Origin: Oceanibaculum nanhaiense
Lineage (GTDB): Bacteria > Pseudomonadota > Alphaproteobacteria > Oceanibaculales > Oceanibaculaceae
Length of the DNA stretch: 64,000 bases
Assembly (NCBI RefSeq): GCF_002148795.1
Contig: NZ_MPOB01000002.1
Location: 310,001 to 374,000 of the forward strand
Direction of reading: 5' to 3'
The notes below the pieces were generated by a model that was given only the letters and a program-made list of their open reading frames with translations, searched no databases and was not told the DNA's origin. This document shows, piece after piece, positions 25,175 to 34,537 of the stretch (the stretch's first letter is position 1; each line of letters begins with the position of its first letter). The position numbers and the translations under genes were made by a program.

Positions 25175-27511
25175 ATGCTGTCCCGCAATCTGGAAAAGAC
25201 CTTGCATCGTGCGCTCGATTTCGCCAACGAACGGCGGCACGAATATGCCACGCTGGAACATCTCCTGCTGGCGCTGACGGAGGATCAGGACTCGCTGGCC
25301 GTGCTGAAGGCCTGCGGCGTCGATCTCGACAAGCTGCGCGCCGACCTGGTCGGCTACATCGATACCGACCTCGCCAATCTTGCCACCCCGCGCGAGGAGG
25401 ATGCGAAGCCGACCGCCGGTTTCCAGCGCGTCGTCCAGCGCGCCGTCATCCATGTGCAGTCCTCCGGCCGCGCCGAGGTGACCGGCGCCAACGTGCTGGT
25501 GGCGCTGTTCTCCGAGCGTGAGAGCCACGCCGTCTATTTCCTGCAGGAGCAGGAGATGAGCCGCTTCGACGCGGTGAACTACATCTCCCACGGCATCGCC
25601 AAGGTGCCGAAGCGCGGCGAGCCGCGCCCGGTGCAGGGCGCCGATGAGGAGAAGGAGCCCCAGGCTGAGAAGCCGGCTGGCACCGCCAGCATGGGCGGCG
25701 CCCGGCAGAAGGGCAACGAGGCGCTGGATAATTACTGCATTAACCTGAACAAGAAGGCGCAGGCCGGCAAGATCGATCCGCTGATCGGCCGTGCCGCCGA
25801 GGTTGAGCGCACCATCCAGATCCTGTGCCGGCGCACCAAGAACAACCCGCTCTATGTCGGCGATCCCGGCGTCGGCAAGACCGCCATCGCCGAGGGGCTG
25901 GCGCGCCGTATCGTGCAGGAGGAGGTGCCCGACGTGCTGAAGCCGGCGGTCATCTTCCAGCTCGACATGGGCGCGCTGCTGGCCGGTACGCGCTATCGCG
26001 GCGATTTCGAGGAGCGGCTGAAGGCGGTGATGAACGAGATCGAGGCGCATCCCAACGCCATCCTGTTCATCGACGAGATCCACACGGTGATCGGCGCCGG
26101 CGCCACCTCGGGCGGGGCGATGGACGCGTCCAACCTGTTGAAGCCGGCGCTGGCTTCGGGCGCGCTGCGCTGCATCGGATCGACCACCTACAAGGAATAT
26201 CGCAGCTATTTCGAGAAGGACCGGGCGCTGGTCCGGCGCTTCCAGAAGATCGATGTGAACGAACCGTCGATCGAGGATGCGGTGAAGATCCTGACGGGGC
26301 TGAAGCCCTATTACGAGGAGCATCACCATGTCCGCTACACCGCCGAGGCGATCAAGGCGGCGGTCGATCTGTCGGCCAAGTATATTTCCGACCGCAAGCT
26401 GCCGGACAAGGCCATCGACGTGATCGACGAGGTGGGCGCGGCGCAGATGCTGGTGCCGGCCTCGAAGCGGCGTAAGACCATCGGCGTGAAGGAGGTCGAG
26501 GCCGTTGTGGCCAAGATCGCCCGCATCCCGCCGAAGAGCGTCTCGACCGACGACCGCACGGTGCTGAAGAATCTGGAGCGCGACCTGAAGAATGTCGTGT
26601 TCGGCCAGGACAAGGCCATCGAGGCGCTGGCGAGTGCGATCAAGCTGTCGCGCGCCGGGCTGCGCGAGCCGGAAAAGCCGATCGGCTCCTACCTGTTCAG
26701 TGGCCCGACCGGCGTCGGCAAGACCGAGGTGGCACGCCAGCTGGCGGCGATTCTCGGTGTCGAGATCACCCGCTTCGACATGTCGGAATATATGGAGCGC
26801 CATACGGTCAGCCGGCTGATCGGCGCGCCGCCGGGCTATGTCGGCTTCGACCAGGGCGGGCTGCTGACCGATGCCATCGACCAGCATCCGCATCAGGTGC
26901 TGCTGCTCGACGAGATCGAGAAGGCGCATCCCGACCTCTACAACATCCTGCTGCAGATCATGGATTACGGGAAGCTGACCGACCATAACGGCAAGACGGT
27001 CGATTTCCGCAATGTCATCCTCATCATGACCACCAATGCCGGCGCTGCCGACATGGCGAAGCCGGCCATCGGCTTCGGCAGTGCGACACGGGTCGGCGAG
27101 GATGAGGAGGCGATCAACCGCATGTTCACGCCGGAATTCCGCAACCGGCTGGACGCCATTGTACCGTTCGCCCATCTGACGCCGGAGATCATCGACCGGG
27201 TGGTGGACAAGTTCGTCATCCAGATGGAAGTGCAGCTGGCCGACCGCGGTGTGACCATCGAGCTGACCGACCCGGCGCGCAAATGGCTGGCCCAGAAGGG
27301 CTATGACCAGGCCTATGGTGCCCGGCCACTGTCGCGCGTCATCCAGACCAACATCAAGCAGCCGCTGGCCGAGGAATTGCTGTTCGGCAAGCTGGCCAAG
27401 GGCGGCACGGTGCTGGTGACGGTGAAGGACGGCAAGCTGGTGCTGACATATCCCGATGCGCCGGGCGGTACGCCCGGCCGCCGCAAGCGCGAGCCGGCCC
27501 TGGCAGACTGA
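25175..27511 (+). CDS. clpA: ClpA, ATPase subunit of the ClpAP protease
   Basis: Unfoldase that threads substrates into ClpP. The 778-residue protein has the Clp_N repeats (1-145), an acidic linker (150-185), the D1 AAA+ module with Walker A GDPGVGKT (229-236) and Walker [15 protein letters not shown], and the D2 module with [22 protein letters not shown] and the arginine-finger region. The ClpP-contacting IGF loop is present in [11 protein letters not shown]. The end KREPALAD is a typical variable tail. Translation may be coupled to clpS. Confidence 0.97.
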   Translation: MLSRNLEKTLHRALDFANERRHEYATLEHLLLALTEDQDSLAVLKACGVDLDKLRADLVGYIDTDLANLATPREEDAKPTAGFQRVVQRAVIHVQSSGRAEVTGANVLVALFSERESHAVYFLQEQEMSRFDAVNYISHGIAKVPKRGEPRPVQGADEEKEPQAEKPAGTASMGGARQKGNEALDNYCINLNKKAQAGKIDPLIGRAAEVERTIQILCRRTKNNPLYVGDPGVGKTAIAEGLARRIVQEEVPDVLKPAVIFQLDMGALLAGTRYRGDFEERLKAVMNEIEAHPNAILFIDEIHTVIGAGATSGGAMDASNLLKPALASGALRCIGSTTYKEYRSYFEKDRALVRRFQKIDVNEPSIEDAVKILTGLKPYYEEHHHVRYTAEAIKAAVDLSAKYISDRKLPDKAIDVIDEVGAAQMLVPASKRRKTIGVKEVEAVVAKIARIPPKSVSTDDRTVLKNLERDLKNVVFGQDKAIEALASAIKLSRAGLREPEKPIGSYLFSGPTGVGKTEVARQLAAILGVEITRFDMSEYMERHTVSRLIGAPPGYVGFDQGGLLTDAIDQHPHQVLLLDEIEKAHPDLYNILLQIMDYGKLTDHNGKTVDFRNVILIMTTNAGAADMAKPAIGFGSATRVGEDEEAINRMFTPEFRNRLDAIVPFAHLTPEIIDRVVDKFVIQMEVQLADRGVTIELTDPARKWLAQKGYDQAYGARPLSRVIQTNIKQPLAEELLFGKLAKGGTVLVTVKDGKLVLTYPDAPGGTPGRRKREPALAD

Positions 27512-27530
27512 CGGCTGACGGATAAGGGTG

Positions 27531-27568
27531 GGGCGGCGGCCGTTAGCGGCCGCGCCGCCCGCCGTTTT
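27531..27568. terminator. Terminator between clpA and the PAS gene
   Basis: Long GC stem: GGGCGGCGGCCG (27531-27542) pairs with CGGCC and GCCGCCC (27547-27560, two bases bulged), loop TTAG, then a TTTT run at 27565-27568. Its right arm overlaps the last codons of the convergent PAS gene. Confidence 0.65.
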
Positions 27569-28061
27569 CCGGCTGATCGGCGAAAGCGTTGCCGCCCAGC
27601 AGCATGTTCACGTCCTGGCCGTTTTCCGACAGCGGCAGCACAAGGCGCTGATATGGCCAGCGGCGGCCTGTCGCATCGAGGAAGCGCCGTTCTGCCGCGA
27701 CGGGGCGCTTCTCGGTGGCGCAGCGCGCATAATCGGCCACAATCGTCTCATGAAACGGCCGGTTCTCGAAATCGTCGAGATAATGGCCAGTGGGGTCGCT
27801 GCCGTTGCGCTCCACGATGCCGGTGCCGACCAGCCGGTAGCGGAAGCGGTGCGGCATCGTGCCGCCGGTCAGCGGCTCGACATCGACCAGATAGAGGAAA
27901 GGCAGCAGCCGGGGAATATCCAGCGGATCGATATCGGCGCGTGCGGGGAGCGGGCGATCCCGGGCGCGGCTTTTCCAGTAAGCAAGCAAGGGTTGCAGGA
28001 CGGGGGCCAGAATCGAAGGTTCCGGATCGACGATCTGACCATCCGTGGGTAGCCCCGTCAT
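27543..28061 (-). CDS. PAS_5-type domain protein 1
   Basis: A 172-residue protein with a single PAS fold of the PAS_5 type, common in Rhodospirillales. The conserved order is ARADIDPLDIPRLLPFLYLV, then HRFRYRLVGTGIVERNGSDP, YLDDFENRPFHETIV, and the end YQRLVLPLSENGQDVNMLLG. There is no kinase, GGDEF or other output domain, so it may bind a small ligand and act through a partner, or be a stand-alone sensor. A second PAS_5 gene starts divergently 208 bases away and a TTAA-N7-TTAA motif lies between. Function unknown. Confidence 0.85.
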   Translation of the reverse strand: MTGLPTDGQIVDPEPSILAPVLQPLLAYWKSRARDRPLPARADIDPLDIPRLLPFLYLVDVEPLTGGTMPHRFRYRLVGTGIVERNGSDPTGHYLDDFENRPFHETIVADYARCATEKRPVAAERRFLDATGRRWPYQRLVLPLSENGQDVNMLLGGNAFADQPENGGRRGR

Positions 28062-28116
28062 CCGTCTTCCTTTGCGCTGGGCATCGTGTTTGGGGCTTTT
28101 GAATATCAGCCAAACG

Positions 28117-28133
28117 TTAAAATCAGATTAACC
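28117..28133. promoter_or_regulatory. CtrA-like binding motif between divergent PAS genes
   Basis: TTAAAATCAGATTAACC: TTAA, 7 bases, TTAA followed by CC, a full match to the alphaproteobacterial CtrA consensus TTAA-N7-TTAAC. It is 56 bases upstream of PAS gene 1 and 137 bases upstream of PAS gene 2, so it could serve either. Confidence 0.6.
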
Positions 28134-28269
28134 AAAAGTAAGGATTGCTGCTAACAGATATGGGGAGTCCTGTTTTCTATTTATGCCCTCTATGGTTGAA
28201 ATTCATTGCTGCCGCAGACTGCGCGCACATACAATGATGTGCCGTTTCTTTTACAGGCGATTTCACCAG

Positions 28270-28857
28270 ATGAGTGACCGTTCGTCAGACAATCCAAAGC
28301 GGCACTGGGAGCGCCCGGAAACCGAAGACATCGCGACAGCGGAGCAGTTCGCCGCCTTCATCGCGGATGACCGGCTGCAACGGCTGTTCGCCTACTGGCA
28401 GGGCAAGCGCAACGGGCGTCCGATGCCGGCGCGATCCGACATCGACCCGACGGAGATTCCCTGGGCGCTGCCACAGATATTCCTGGTCGATTACACACCC
28501 GAGAGTGGGTTTCGCTACCGGCTCTCTGGCACCGAACTGTCCTCGATCTACGGGCACAGCAACCTGAAGGGCATGACCCTGGAAGATATCCTCGGGCCGG
28601 AGGGAGCGGCAGTCGTCACCGGCCGCTGGCTGCCGCTGGTGGAGCAGAAGCAGGTGCTGTGCATGAAGGGCGTGGTCTATCTGCCGACCGACCGCACCGC
28701 CATTGGCGAACGGCTGATGCTGCCGCTGGCGGATGTGGCCGATGGGCCGGTGACCGGGCTGCTGGGCATGACAATCTGCGAATGGCACAAGGGAGAGGTG
28801 GCGGAGGAGCTTAAGCTATCCCGCGTGAAGACTCTCTCTGTTAGCATGATTCCCTGA
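28270..28857 (+). CDS. PAS_5-type domain protein 2
   Basis: A 195-residue PAS_5 protein, paralogous to its divergent neighbour. The shared pattern is visible: AFIADDRLQRLFAYWQGKRN, ARSDIDPTEIPWALPQIFLV, FRYRLSGTELSSIYGHSNLKG, and GERLMLPLADVADGPVTGLLG. The start at 28270 has no strong RBS; a longer frame from 28183 adds a Cys/Arg-rich segment unlike PAS_5 relatives. As with protein 1 there is no output domain. An amidase gene starts 31 bases after its stop. Confidence 0.84.
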   Translation: MSDRSSDNPKRHWERPETEDIATAEQFAAFIADDRLQRLFAYWQGKRNGRPMPARSDIDPTEIPWALPQIFLVDYTPESGFRYRLSGTELSSIYGHSNLKGMTLEDILGPEGAAVVTGRWLPLVEQKQVLCMKGVVYLPTDRTAIGERLMLPLADVADGPVTGLLGMTICEWHKGEVAEELKLSRVKTLSVSMIP

Positions 28858-28888
28858 TCTTCTTTCGCCAACCGAACGGACCCCGATC

Positions 28889-30289
28889 ATGGAACTCTGG
28901 CAGCTTGACGCGACCGATCTCGCGCGTCTCATCCGCACCGGCCGCGCTTCCGCCCGCGAGGCCACGCAATCGGTTCTGAAACGGCTGCACGCGGTCAATC
29001 CGGCGATCAATGCGGTGGTCCGGGTGCTGGAGGAAGAGGCCCTGGCCGCCGCCGATGCCGCCGATGCGAAACAGGCGCGCGGCGAGGCGCTGGGCCCGCT
29101 GCACGGCGTGCCGGTCACCACCAAGGTGAATGTCGATCAGGCCGGACTGCCGACCGACAATGGCGTGGTGCCCTTGAAGGATTTCATCGCCGAGCATGAC
29201 AGCCCGGTGGTCGCCAATCTGAAGCGTGCCGGCGCCATCATCGTCGGGCGCACCAACGCACCGGCCTTCTCCATGCGGATCTTCACCGACAACGCGCTGC
29301 ATGGGCGCACGCTGAACCCGCTCGACCCCGCGGTGACGCCGGGCGGCTCCAGCGGCGGTGCGGGGGCGGCGACGGCGACCGGCATTGGCGCCATCGCGCA
29401 TGGCAATGATATCGGCGGGTCGGTGCGGATTCCCGCCACCTGCAACGGCGTGGTGGGATTGCGCGTCGGCTATGGCAGGATTCCCGCCTTCAACCTCAGC
29501 GCACCCGGTGGCCGTCCGCCCGGTGCCGTCATCATGGCGGTGCAGGGGCCGCACACCCGCACCGTGCGCGATGCCAGGCTGGCGCTGGCGGTGATGGCCG
29601 AGGGCGACCGCCGCGACTGGCGCTGGAACGATGTGCCGATGCGCGGGCCGGACCCGGCGCGGCCGATCCGGGTCGCCATCGTGCCGGAGGTGCCGGGCGG
29701 CACCAGCCATCCCGCCCAGGTCGAGGCGGTGCGCCAGGCCGGCCGGCATCTGGCCGCCGCCGGCTATGCGGTGGAGGAGGTGCTGCCGCCGGACATCGCG
29801 CGCGCCATTGAGCTGTGGCACATCATCTGCGTGACCGATGTGTTTGGTAGCCTGTGGCCGGCGATGCAGAAGATGGGCGATCCCGACGGCATCGCCGCCA
29901 TGGAAGCCTGGCTGTCGCTGCACAAGCCGGCCGACCTCGAAACCTATATCGCGGCGATGACCGAGCGCGAGGCGCTGGCGCTGCGCTGGATGCAGTTCTT
30001 CGAGGCCTACCCGCTGGTCATCATGCCGGTGCTGTGCGGCCTGCCGCCGAAGCAGGGTGCCGATGTCACGAAGGATGGCCAGGCGGAGGTGCTGGACAAT
30101 ATGCGCGCCGCGCTGATCGCGCCGCTGCTGGGCATTCCGGGTCTTGCCGTCCCGGTCGGGAAGCATGGCGGTTTGCGTACCGGCGTGCAGATCATGGCGA
30201 TGCGCAACCGCGAGGATATCTGCCTCGATGCCGGTGAGGTGATCGAGGCCGCCGAGGGCATCGTCACGCCGGTCGATCCACGGGGCTGA
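28889..30289 (+). CDS. Amidase-signature family enzyme
   Basis: A 466-residue Ser-Ser-Lys amidase. The catalytic Lys79 is in GVPVTTKVNVDQAG, the cis-serine in PGGSSGGAGAATATG (154-155) and the nucleophile Ser178 in HGNDIGGSVRIPA. Sequence features resemble the GatA/indoleacetamide-hydrolase branch, but it lacks gatB or gatC neighbours and is therefore a stand-alone hydrolase. The substrate amide is not predictable. It is 2 bases from the phosphopantetheinyl transferase gene, so they are co-transcribed. Confidence 0.92.
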   Translation: MELWQLDATDLARLIRTGRASAREATQSVLKRLHAVNPAINAVVRVLEEEALAAADAADAKQARGEALGPLHGVPVTTKVNVDQAGLPTDNGVVPLKDFIAEHDSPVVANLKRAGAIIVGRTNAPAFSMRIFTDNALHGRTLNPLDPAVTPGGSSGGAGAATATGIGAIAHGNDIGGSVRIPATCNGVVGLRVGYGRIPAFNLSAPGGRPPGAVIMAVQGPHTRTVRDARLALAVMAEGDRRDWRWNDVPMRGPDPARPIRVAIVPEVPGGTSHPAQVEAVRQAGRHLAAAGYAVEEVLPPDIARAIELWHIICVTDVFGSLWPAMQKMGDPDGIAAMEAWLSLHKPADLETYIAAMTEREALALRWMQFFEAYPLVIMPVLCGLPPKQGADVTKDGQAEVLDNMRAALIAPLLGIPGLAVPVGKHGGLRTGVQIMAMRNREDICLDAGEVIEAAEGIVTPVDPRG

Positions 30290-30291
30290 GC

Positions 30292-31035
30292 ATGACGCCG
30301 GACACCGCGCTGGTGCGCTGGCTGCCGGTCGCCAGCATCGCCGAGGCCGATTGGCCGCACCTGTCGGCGTTGCTGCCGGCCGAGGAGCAGGCCCGTGCGG
30401 AGCGCTTCCATTTCCGGCGCGACTGGGAAAGCTACACCGCCGCCCATGCGCTGCTGCGCGGCGCGCTCACCTTGCTGGCGGCGGAGGCCGGGCTGCGCGT
30501 GGCACCAGCGGACTGGCGCTTTTCCATCGGCGATCACGGCAAGCCGGAACCTGTGCTGCCTGCGGGCGTGCCGCCCTTCCGGGTAAATCTGTCCCATACC
30601 CGCGGGCTGGCCGCCGTGGCGGTGGCGCTGGACCGTGAGATCGGCGTGGATGTGGAATGGCTGGACCGCACCAACCTGACCATCGATCTGGCTGACCGCT
30701 TCTTCGCCCCGGCGGAATGCGCGCAGCTCGTCGGGCTGGAGGCGGAAGCGGAGAAGGAGGCGCTGTTCGCCTTCTGGACGCTGAAGGAGGCCTATATCAA
30801 GGCGGTCGGCATGGGCCTCGCGCTGCCGCTGGGCGCCTTCGCCTATACGCTCGATCCGCTGTCCATCGCCTTCGATGACCGCATCCAGGACGATCCTGAT
30901 AGCTGGTATTTCCAGCGCCTGCGCCCTACGCAAGGGCATGTGCTGGGGCTGGCGCTGCGGCATGAGGCGCCAGAGCGCGCCATGCTCGACGCTGCTCCCG
31001 CCGGGCTTGCCGCACTTTTGCGGCTGGCGGGGTAG
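30292..31035 (+). CDS. 4'-phosphopantetheinyl transferase (Sfp type)
   Basis: Transfers the phosphopantetheine arm of CoA to carrier-protein domains. The 247-residue length is that of the Sfp/Gsp type. Motifs are FRVNLSHTRG (96-105), EIGVDVEWLDR with Mg-binding Asp120, and FWTLKEAYIKAVGMGL with the catalytic Lys165, Glu166 and Lys170. No polyketide or nonribosomal synthase is in the window, so its carrier protein is encoded elsewhere. Confidence 0.94.
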   Translation: MTPDTALVRWLPVASIAEADWPHLSALLPAEEQARAERFHFRRDWESYTAAHALLRGALTLLAAEAGLRVAPADWRFSIGDHGKPEPVLPAGVPPFRVNLSHTRGLAAVAVALDREIGVDVEWLDRTNLTIDLADRFFAPAECAQLVGLEAEAEKEALFAFWTLKEAYIKAVGMGLALPLGAFAYTLDPLSIAFDDRIQDDPDSWYFQRLRPTQGHVLGLALRHEAPERAMLDAAPAGLAALLRLAG

Positions 31036-31038
31036 ACG

Positions 31039-31890
31039 TCAGGCCATGACCGGCGGGCCGGGCAGGATTTCCCTTATATAGGGCAGGATGCCGCGCTGCC
31101 GGTCCCATTGCTTCGGATAGCCCAGCGACACTTCCTCGAAGCGGGTGCCGTCGATCCAGTCGGTGCGGCGGACATGCAGATGGCCCGACACCGCAACCTT
31201 CGCATTGAAGCGGGTATGCCAGTCCTCGGTCCGGCGCGTGCCGCACCAGGGGATGAAGCGCGGGATGCGCGGGATATGCACCAGATCGCGGCGCAGCGGG
31301 TAATGGTTCACCAGCACCGTGGGCGCGCCGTCCAGCGCCATCAGCCGGGCTTCGGCATCGTCGCAGCGCGCCTGGCACCAGGCCTCCCGCGAGGGGTAGG
31401 GGGCTGGGTTCAGCAGCATTTCGTCGGCGCAGACGGCCCCGCCTTCGCGCGCCCAGGCGATCACCTGATCGCGCGGCAGATCGTCCGGCCGGAAGCTGTA
31501 ATCGTAGAGCAGGAAGAGAGGGGCTATGACGCAGGGGCCGCCCGGCCCGGTCCAGAGCGGATAAGCGTCCTCCGGCGTGACAATGCCATGCTCCCTGGCG
31601 AGATCGACAATCGCATTGTATTTCGCTTCGCCGGCCAGCGGGGCGTTGCTCTGGCTGTCGCCATTGGGGCCGTTCTCCGGCACGGTCCAGAGTTCGTGAT
31701 TGCCCGGCACCCAGATCACCCTGGCGAAGCGCTCGGCCGTCAGCGCGAAAATCTCGCGCAGATGGTCCAGCCGCTCGGCAATGTCGCCGGCCAGAATTAG
31801 CCAGTCCTCCGGCGCGTATGGCAGGTTGGCCATCGCCTCGCGGTTCACCGGATTGGCCAGATGCAGGTCGCTGATTGCCAGCAGTTTCAT
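31039..31890 (-). CDS. Calcineurin-like metallophosphoesterase
   Basis: A 283-residue phosphoesterase. The five metal-binding blocks are visible: AISDLHLA (Asp8, His10), LILAGDIAE (Asp36), WVPGNHELW (Asn64, His65), VNHYPLRR, and VSGHLHVRR. The insert between blocks III and IV is larger than in small phosphodiesterases. It is convergent with the phosphopantetheinyl transferase gene with only 3 bases between them. Substrate unknown. Confidence 0.92.
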   Translation of the reverse strand: MKLLAISDLHLANPVNREAMANLPYAPEDWLILAGDIAERLDHLREIFALTAERFARVIWVPGNHELWTVPENGPNGDSQSNAPLAGEAKYNAIVDLAREHGIVTPEDAYPLWTGPGGPCVIAPLFLLYDYSFRPDDLPRDQVIAWAREGGAVCADEMLLNPAPYPSREAWCQARCDDAEARLMALDGAPTVLVNHYPLRRDLVHIPRIPRFIPWCGTRRTEDWHTRFNAKVAVSGHLHVRRTDWIDGTRFEEVSLGYPKQWDRQRGILPYIREILPGPPVMA

Positions 31891-32081
31891 AGGCCAAGCT
31901 TTACAGCAAGCCGGCGCTTATGCCAAAGACATGGCTTCCCCTGCATGAGGGCATGACAACTTCTCTTGAAGTCCGGCGCAGGAGATATATAAATTTTATC
32001 CTAAAGGTCATAAGAATGGCCTGATATAGGAAAACCCTTGGATCCGCTACGGATTCTCATCAGGACGGCAGCTGACAGAAT

Positions 32082-32294
32082 ATGAAGAAACCCACTATCG
32101 GCGTTGGTGACTGTTTCGGTCAGGTCGATGGCTATGGCCGCCTGGTTTCCTGGTCGGTCGAGCAGGTGATCGACCATCACGGCATCCTGCATGCCTGCAT
32201 CGCCTCGGTTAACGATCCCAGCCGGCGCAAGACCGTCGCCTTGTCCGTGCTGCTGCGCGATGGCAGCTATATGCGTCAGGAAGCCCTGCACTGA
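32082..32294 (+). CDS. Small hypothetical protein
   Basis: A possible 70-residue protein beginning MKKPTIGVGDCFGQVDGYGR, with SWSVEQVIDHHGILHACIA and VALSVLLRDGSYMRQEALH. Composition is normal for a soluble protein and the pattern of hydrophobic residues suggests a small beta-rich domain. The RBS is weak (GGACGGCAGC region). I recognise no family. It stands alone between the phosphoesterase and an ArsR-type regulator. Confidence 0.5.
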   Translation: MKKPTIGVGDCFGQVDGYGRLVSWSVEQVIDHHGILHACIASVNDPSRRKTVALSVLLRDGSYMRQEALH

Positions 32295-32388
32295 CTTTCC
32301 GGGAACGGCCCTCCAGAAGATAGTTCATCCCAGGCCGAACTGTCGGCCTCTCCTCCATGCTAGTCTGAAAGGCAGCAGGGAGGGTGTC

Positions 32389-33090
32389 ATGTACACGAAC
32401 CGTATCGCCGAAATTGGCCTGTTGGTGGGAGAGCCCGCCCGCGCCGCCATGCTGATGGCGCTGATGGATGGGCGCGCGCTGACCGCGGGCGAGCTGGCCG
32501 GTGCCGCCGGGGTGACGCCGCAGAGTGCCAGCGCGCATCTCGCCCGGCTGGTCGAGGCCGGGATGCTGGCGATGGAACGCCAGGGCCGGCATCGCTATCA
32601 CCGGCTGGCTTCGCCGGAGGTGGCGCGGCTGCTGGAAACCGTCATGCAGGTGGCGACCCTTGCCCCCGCCCCTGCGCGCCGCCCGGTAACCGGCCCGCGC
32701 GATGCTGCGATGCGCCGGGCACGCACCTGCTACGATCATATGGCTGGCGCGCTGGGTGTGGCGCTGGCCGATGCGCTGCAGGCAAATGGCCATGTCGAGC
32801 TGGATGACGGCGTCGGTCTGGTGACGCCCGCCGGCCTGGATTTCCTGCACGGGCTGGGGCTGCCGGCGGACAGCCTCTCCGCTGGCCGGGGAAGTGCCCG
32901 TCCGTTCTGCAAGCCCTGCCTCGACTGGAGCGAACGCCGCCCGCATCTGGCAGGGAGACTGGGTGCGGCGCTGTGCAGCCATTTCCTGGACACCCATCTG
33001 GTCCGCCGTGTCGGCGGCAGCCGGGCGCTGGAGATCACGCCGGCGGGGCAGGCCTTTCTGCGCGACCGCTTCGATATCCGTACGCTTTAA
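32389..33090 (+). CDS. ArsR-type winged-helix transcriptional regulator
   Basis: A 233-residue regulator. The ArsR-like winged helix occupies about 1-85 (RIAEIGLLVGEPARAAMLMA, then ELAGAAGVTPQSASAHLARL and RQGRHRYHRL). The C-terminal extension carries FCKPCLDWSERRPHLAGRLGAALC, a Cys-containing signature of a subgroup found next to small-molecule stress genes. The start ATG follows GGGAGGG. Nearby genes encode an MgtC-like membrane protein and a tungstate transporter; no link to metal resistance genes is visible. Inducer unknown. Confidence 0.87.
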   Translation: MYTNRIAEIGLLVGEPARAAMLMALMDGRALTAGELAGAAGVTPQSASAHLARLVEAGMLAMERQGRHRYHRLASPEVARLLETVMQVATLAPAPARRPVTGPRDAAMRRARTCYDHMAGALGVALADALQANGHVELDDGVGLVTPAGLDFLHGLGLPADSLSAGRGSARPFCKPCLDWSERRPHLAGRLGAALCSHFLDTHLVRRVGGSRALEITPAGQAFLRDRFDIRTL

Positions 33091-34349
33091 CCGGCAGCGA
33101 ATCCGGCCCACCAGCCAGCCCACCAAAATGTCGCGCCCCAGGCGGCGAGCGCGATCAGCATCAGGCCCGGCAGCACGCCGGCGGCGAAGCGGCGGTTGCC
33201 GGCGAGCCAGGCCAGCGCCGCCTTGCTGACGGTGTTGGTCGTGAAGCCCAGCAGGATCGGCAGCGCCGCATCCTCGGCGGGCAGATGTCCGGCGGCCACC
33301 TGCGTGGCGACCATGATGGCGGCGGAATGGGCATCGGCGAAGCCGGCCAGCGTCGCCGCCACCAGAATACCGGTATGGCCGAACATGTCGCGCAGCACGG
33401 CGGCGGCCAGGATGATCGCCGCCAGCCCTGCCGCGAATCCCAGGATCGCCTTCGGGTCGAAGGCCCGGCCCGGCTGGGTGTCGGCGGGGGCGGTATCGGC
33501 AAGGGCGCGGCGAATGAAGACCACCCCATAGACCAGCGCTACGGCTCCACCGGCAAGAATGGCCGGCAGCAAGGGGCGCAGCGCCTGCAGGCTTGTCGCC
33601 GCCAGCACGGTCGCCAGCAGGGCGATGGTGGCGACACTGGACAGCACGGCGCCGGCGATGGCCGGGCGCAGCAGGGTGGGGTCGCGGCGGGCCCGGTTGC
33701 CCATTGCGCCGATGGTCGCGGTGCTGGAGGCGAAGCCGCCTACCAGCCCGGCCAGCGGCAGGCCGGCGCGCGGCCCTAACAGGCGGATGGCGATATAGCC
33801 CAGGCCGCTGACCGCCATCAGCAGCACGACCAGCAGCCAGAGCTTGTGCGGGTTCAGGGCGCCATAGGGGCCGACCGGGCGGTCTGGCAGGACCGGCAGC
33901 ACGATCAGCGTCACCGCCGCGAACAGCAGCGCGTCGCGGATTTCCTGTGCCGTCAGCACGGTGCCGACGAAGCGGTGCAACTGCCCGCGCGCGGCCAGCA
34001 GGATGGCGACGGCCACGCCCAGCCCTGCCGCCAGCGCCGGCCGCTCCGCTGCGAGGCCGCCCAGCAGCACGGTCAGCACCAGCGCAACCTCGGTGGTGAG
34101 GCCGGGATCCTCCTCCCGCCCGCGCCAATAGGCCGCCGCCGCAAGCACCGCGATGCCCAGTGCCGCCGCCGCAAGCAACGGGCCGCCACCGACCAGCATC
34201 GCCGTGGCGCCGGCAAGCGCGGCGATGGAAAAGGTGCGGATGCCGGCCGGCGCACGCCCGGGGCCGGTGCCCTTGCGGCGTTCGCGTTCAGCGCCGATCA
34301 GCAGACCGATGCCGAGCGCCACGGCGAGATCAAGGATCGTGTCGTCCAT
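33087..34349 (-). CDS. MgtC/SapB and DUF4010 membrane protein
   Basis: A 420-residue integral membrane protein. Its N-terminus resembles MgtC/SapB (LAVALGIGLLIGAERERRKG, GIRTFSIAALAGATAMLVGG), and the rest is a DUF4010 domain with GLVGGFASSTATIGAMGNRAR and GFADAHSAAIMVATQVAAGHL. About 12 hydrophobic segments are visible. MgtC proteins relate to low-Mg growth, but this long fusion form is different and its function is unknown. Its stop overlaps the regulator stop by 4 bases; it is divergent from tupB across 188 bases. Confidence 0.88.
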   Translation of the reverse strand: MDDTILDLAVALGIGLLIGAERERRKGTGPGRAPAGIRTFSIAALAGATAMLVGGGPLLAAAALGIAVLAAAAYWRGREEDPGLTTEVALVLTVLLGGLAAERPALAAGLGVAVAILLAARGQLHRFVGTVLTAQEIRDALLFAAVTLIVLPVLPDRPVGPYGALNPHKLWLLVVLLMAVSGLGYIAIRLLGPRAGLPLAGLVGGFASSTATIGAMGNRARRDPTLLRPAIAGAVLSSVATIALLATVLAATSLQALRPLLPAILAGGAVALVYGVVFIRRALADTAPADTQPGRAFDPKAILGFAAGLAAIILAAAVLRDMFGHTGILVAATLAGFADAHSAAIMVATQVAAGHLPAEDAALPILLGFTTNTVSKAALAWLAGNRRFAAGVLPGLMLIALAAWGATFWWAGWWAGFAAG

Positions 34350-34445
34350 GGCCGGTTCCGTTTCCTCTCCATCTTCCGCGCCAGTCTGGAATGCGCAGGC
34401 CCGGGTAGCCAGCGCTTTCCGGCCGTCACTGGAATGTGCTAAATA

Positions 34446-34483
34446 GTGTAATTTTATGTGTTAATTTCATATGTGTGGAATTT
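34446..34483. repeat. Three GTGT-AATTT direct repeats upstream of tupB
   Basis: GTGTAATTT (34446-34454), GTGTTAATTT (34458-34467) and GTGTGGAATTT (34473-34483) lie in an AT-rich patch between the divergent MgtC-like gene and tupB. A CATAAT box follows at 34496-34501. They could be binding sites for a metal-oxyanion regulator. Confidence 0.45.
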
Positions 34484-34537
34484 TCGTTCTTCCTGCATAA
34501 TCTGGCGGAGAATCGGAAAGCGATATTCAGGGGAGCG

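Noticed and set aside
24836-27175. 779-codon open frame on the minus strand
   Set aside because: It is the shadow of clpA, whose Walker and IGF motifs are intact on the plus strand.
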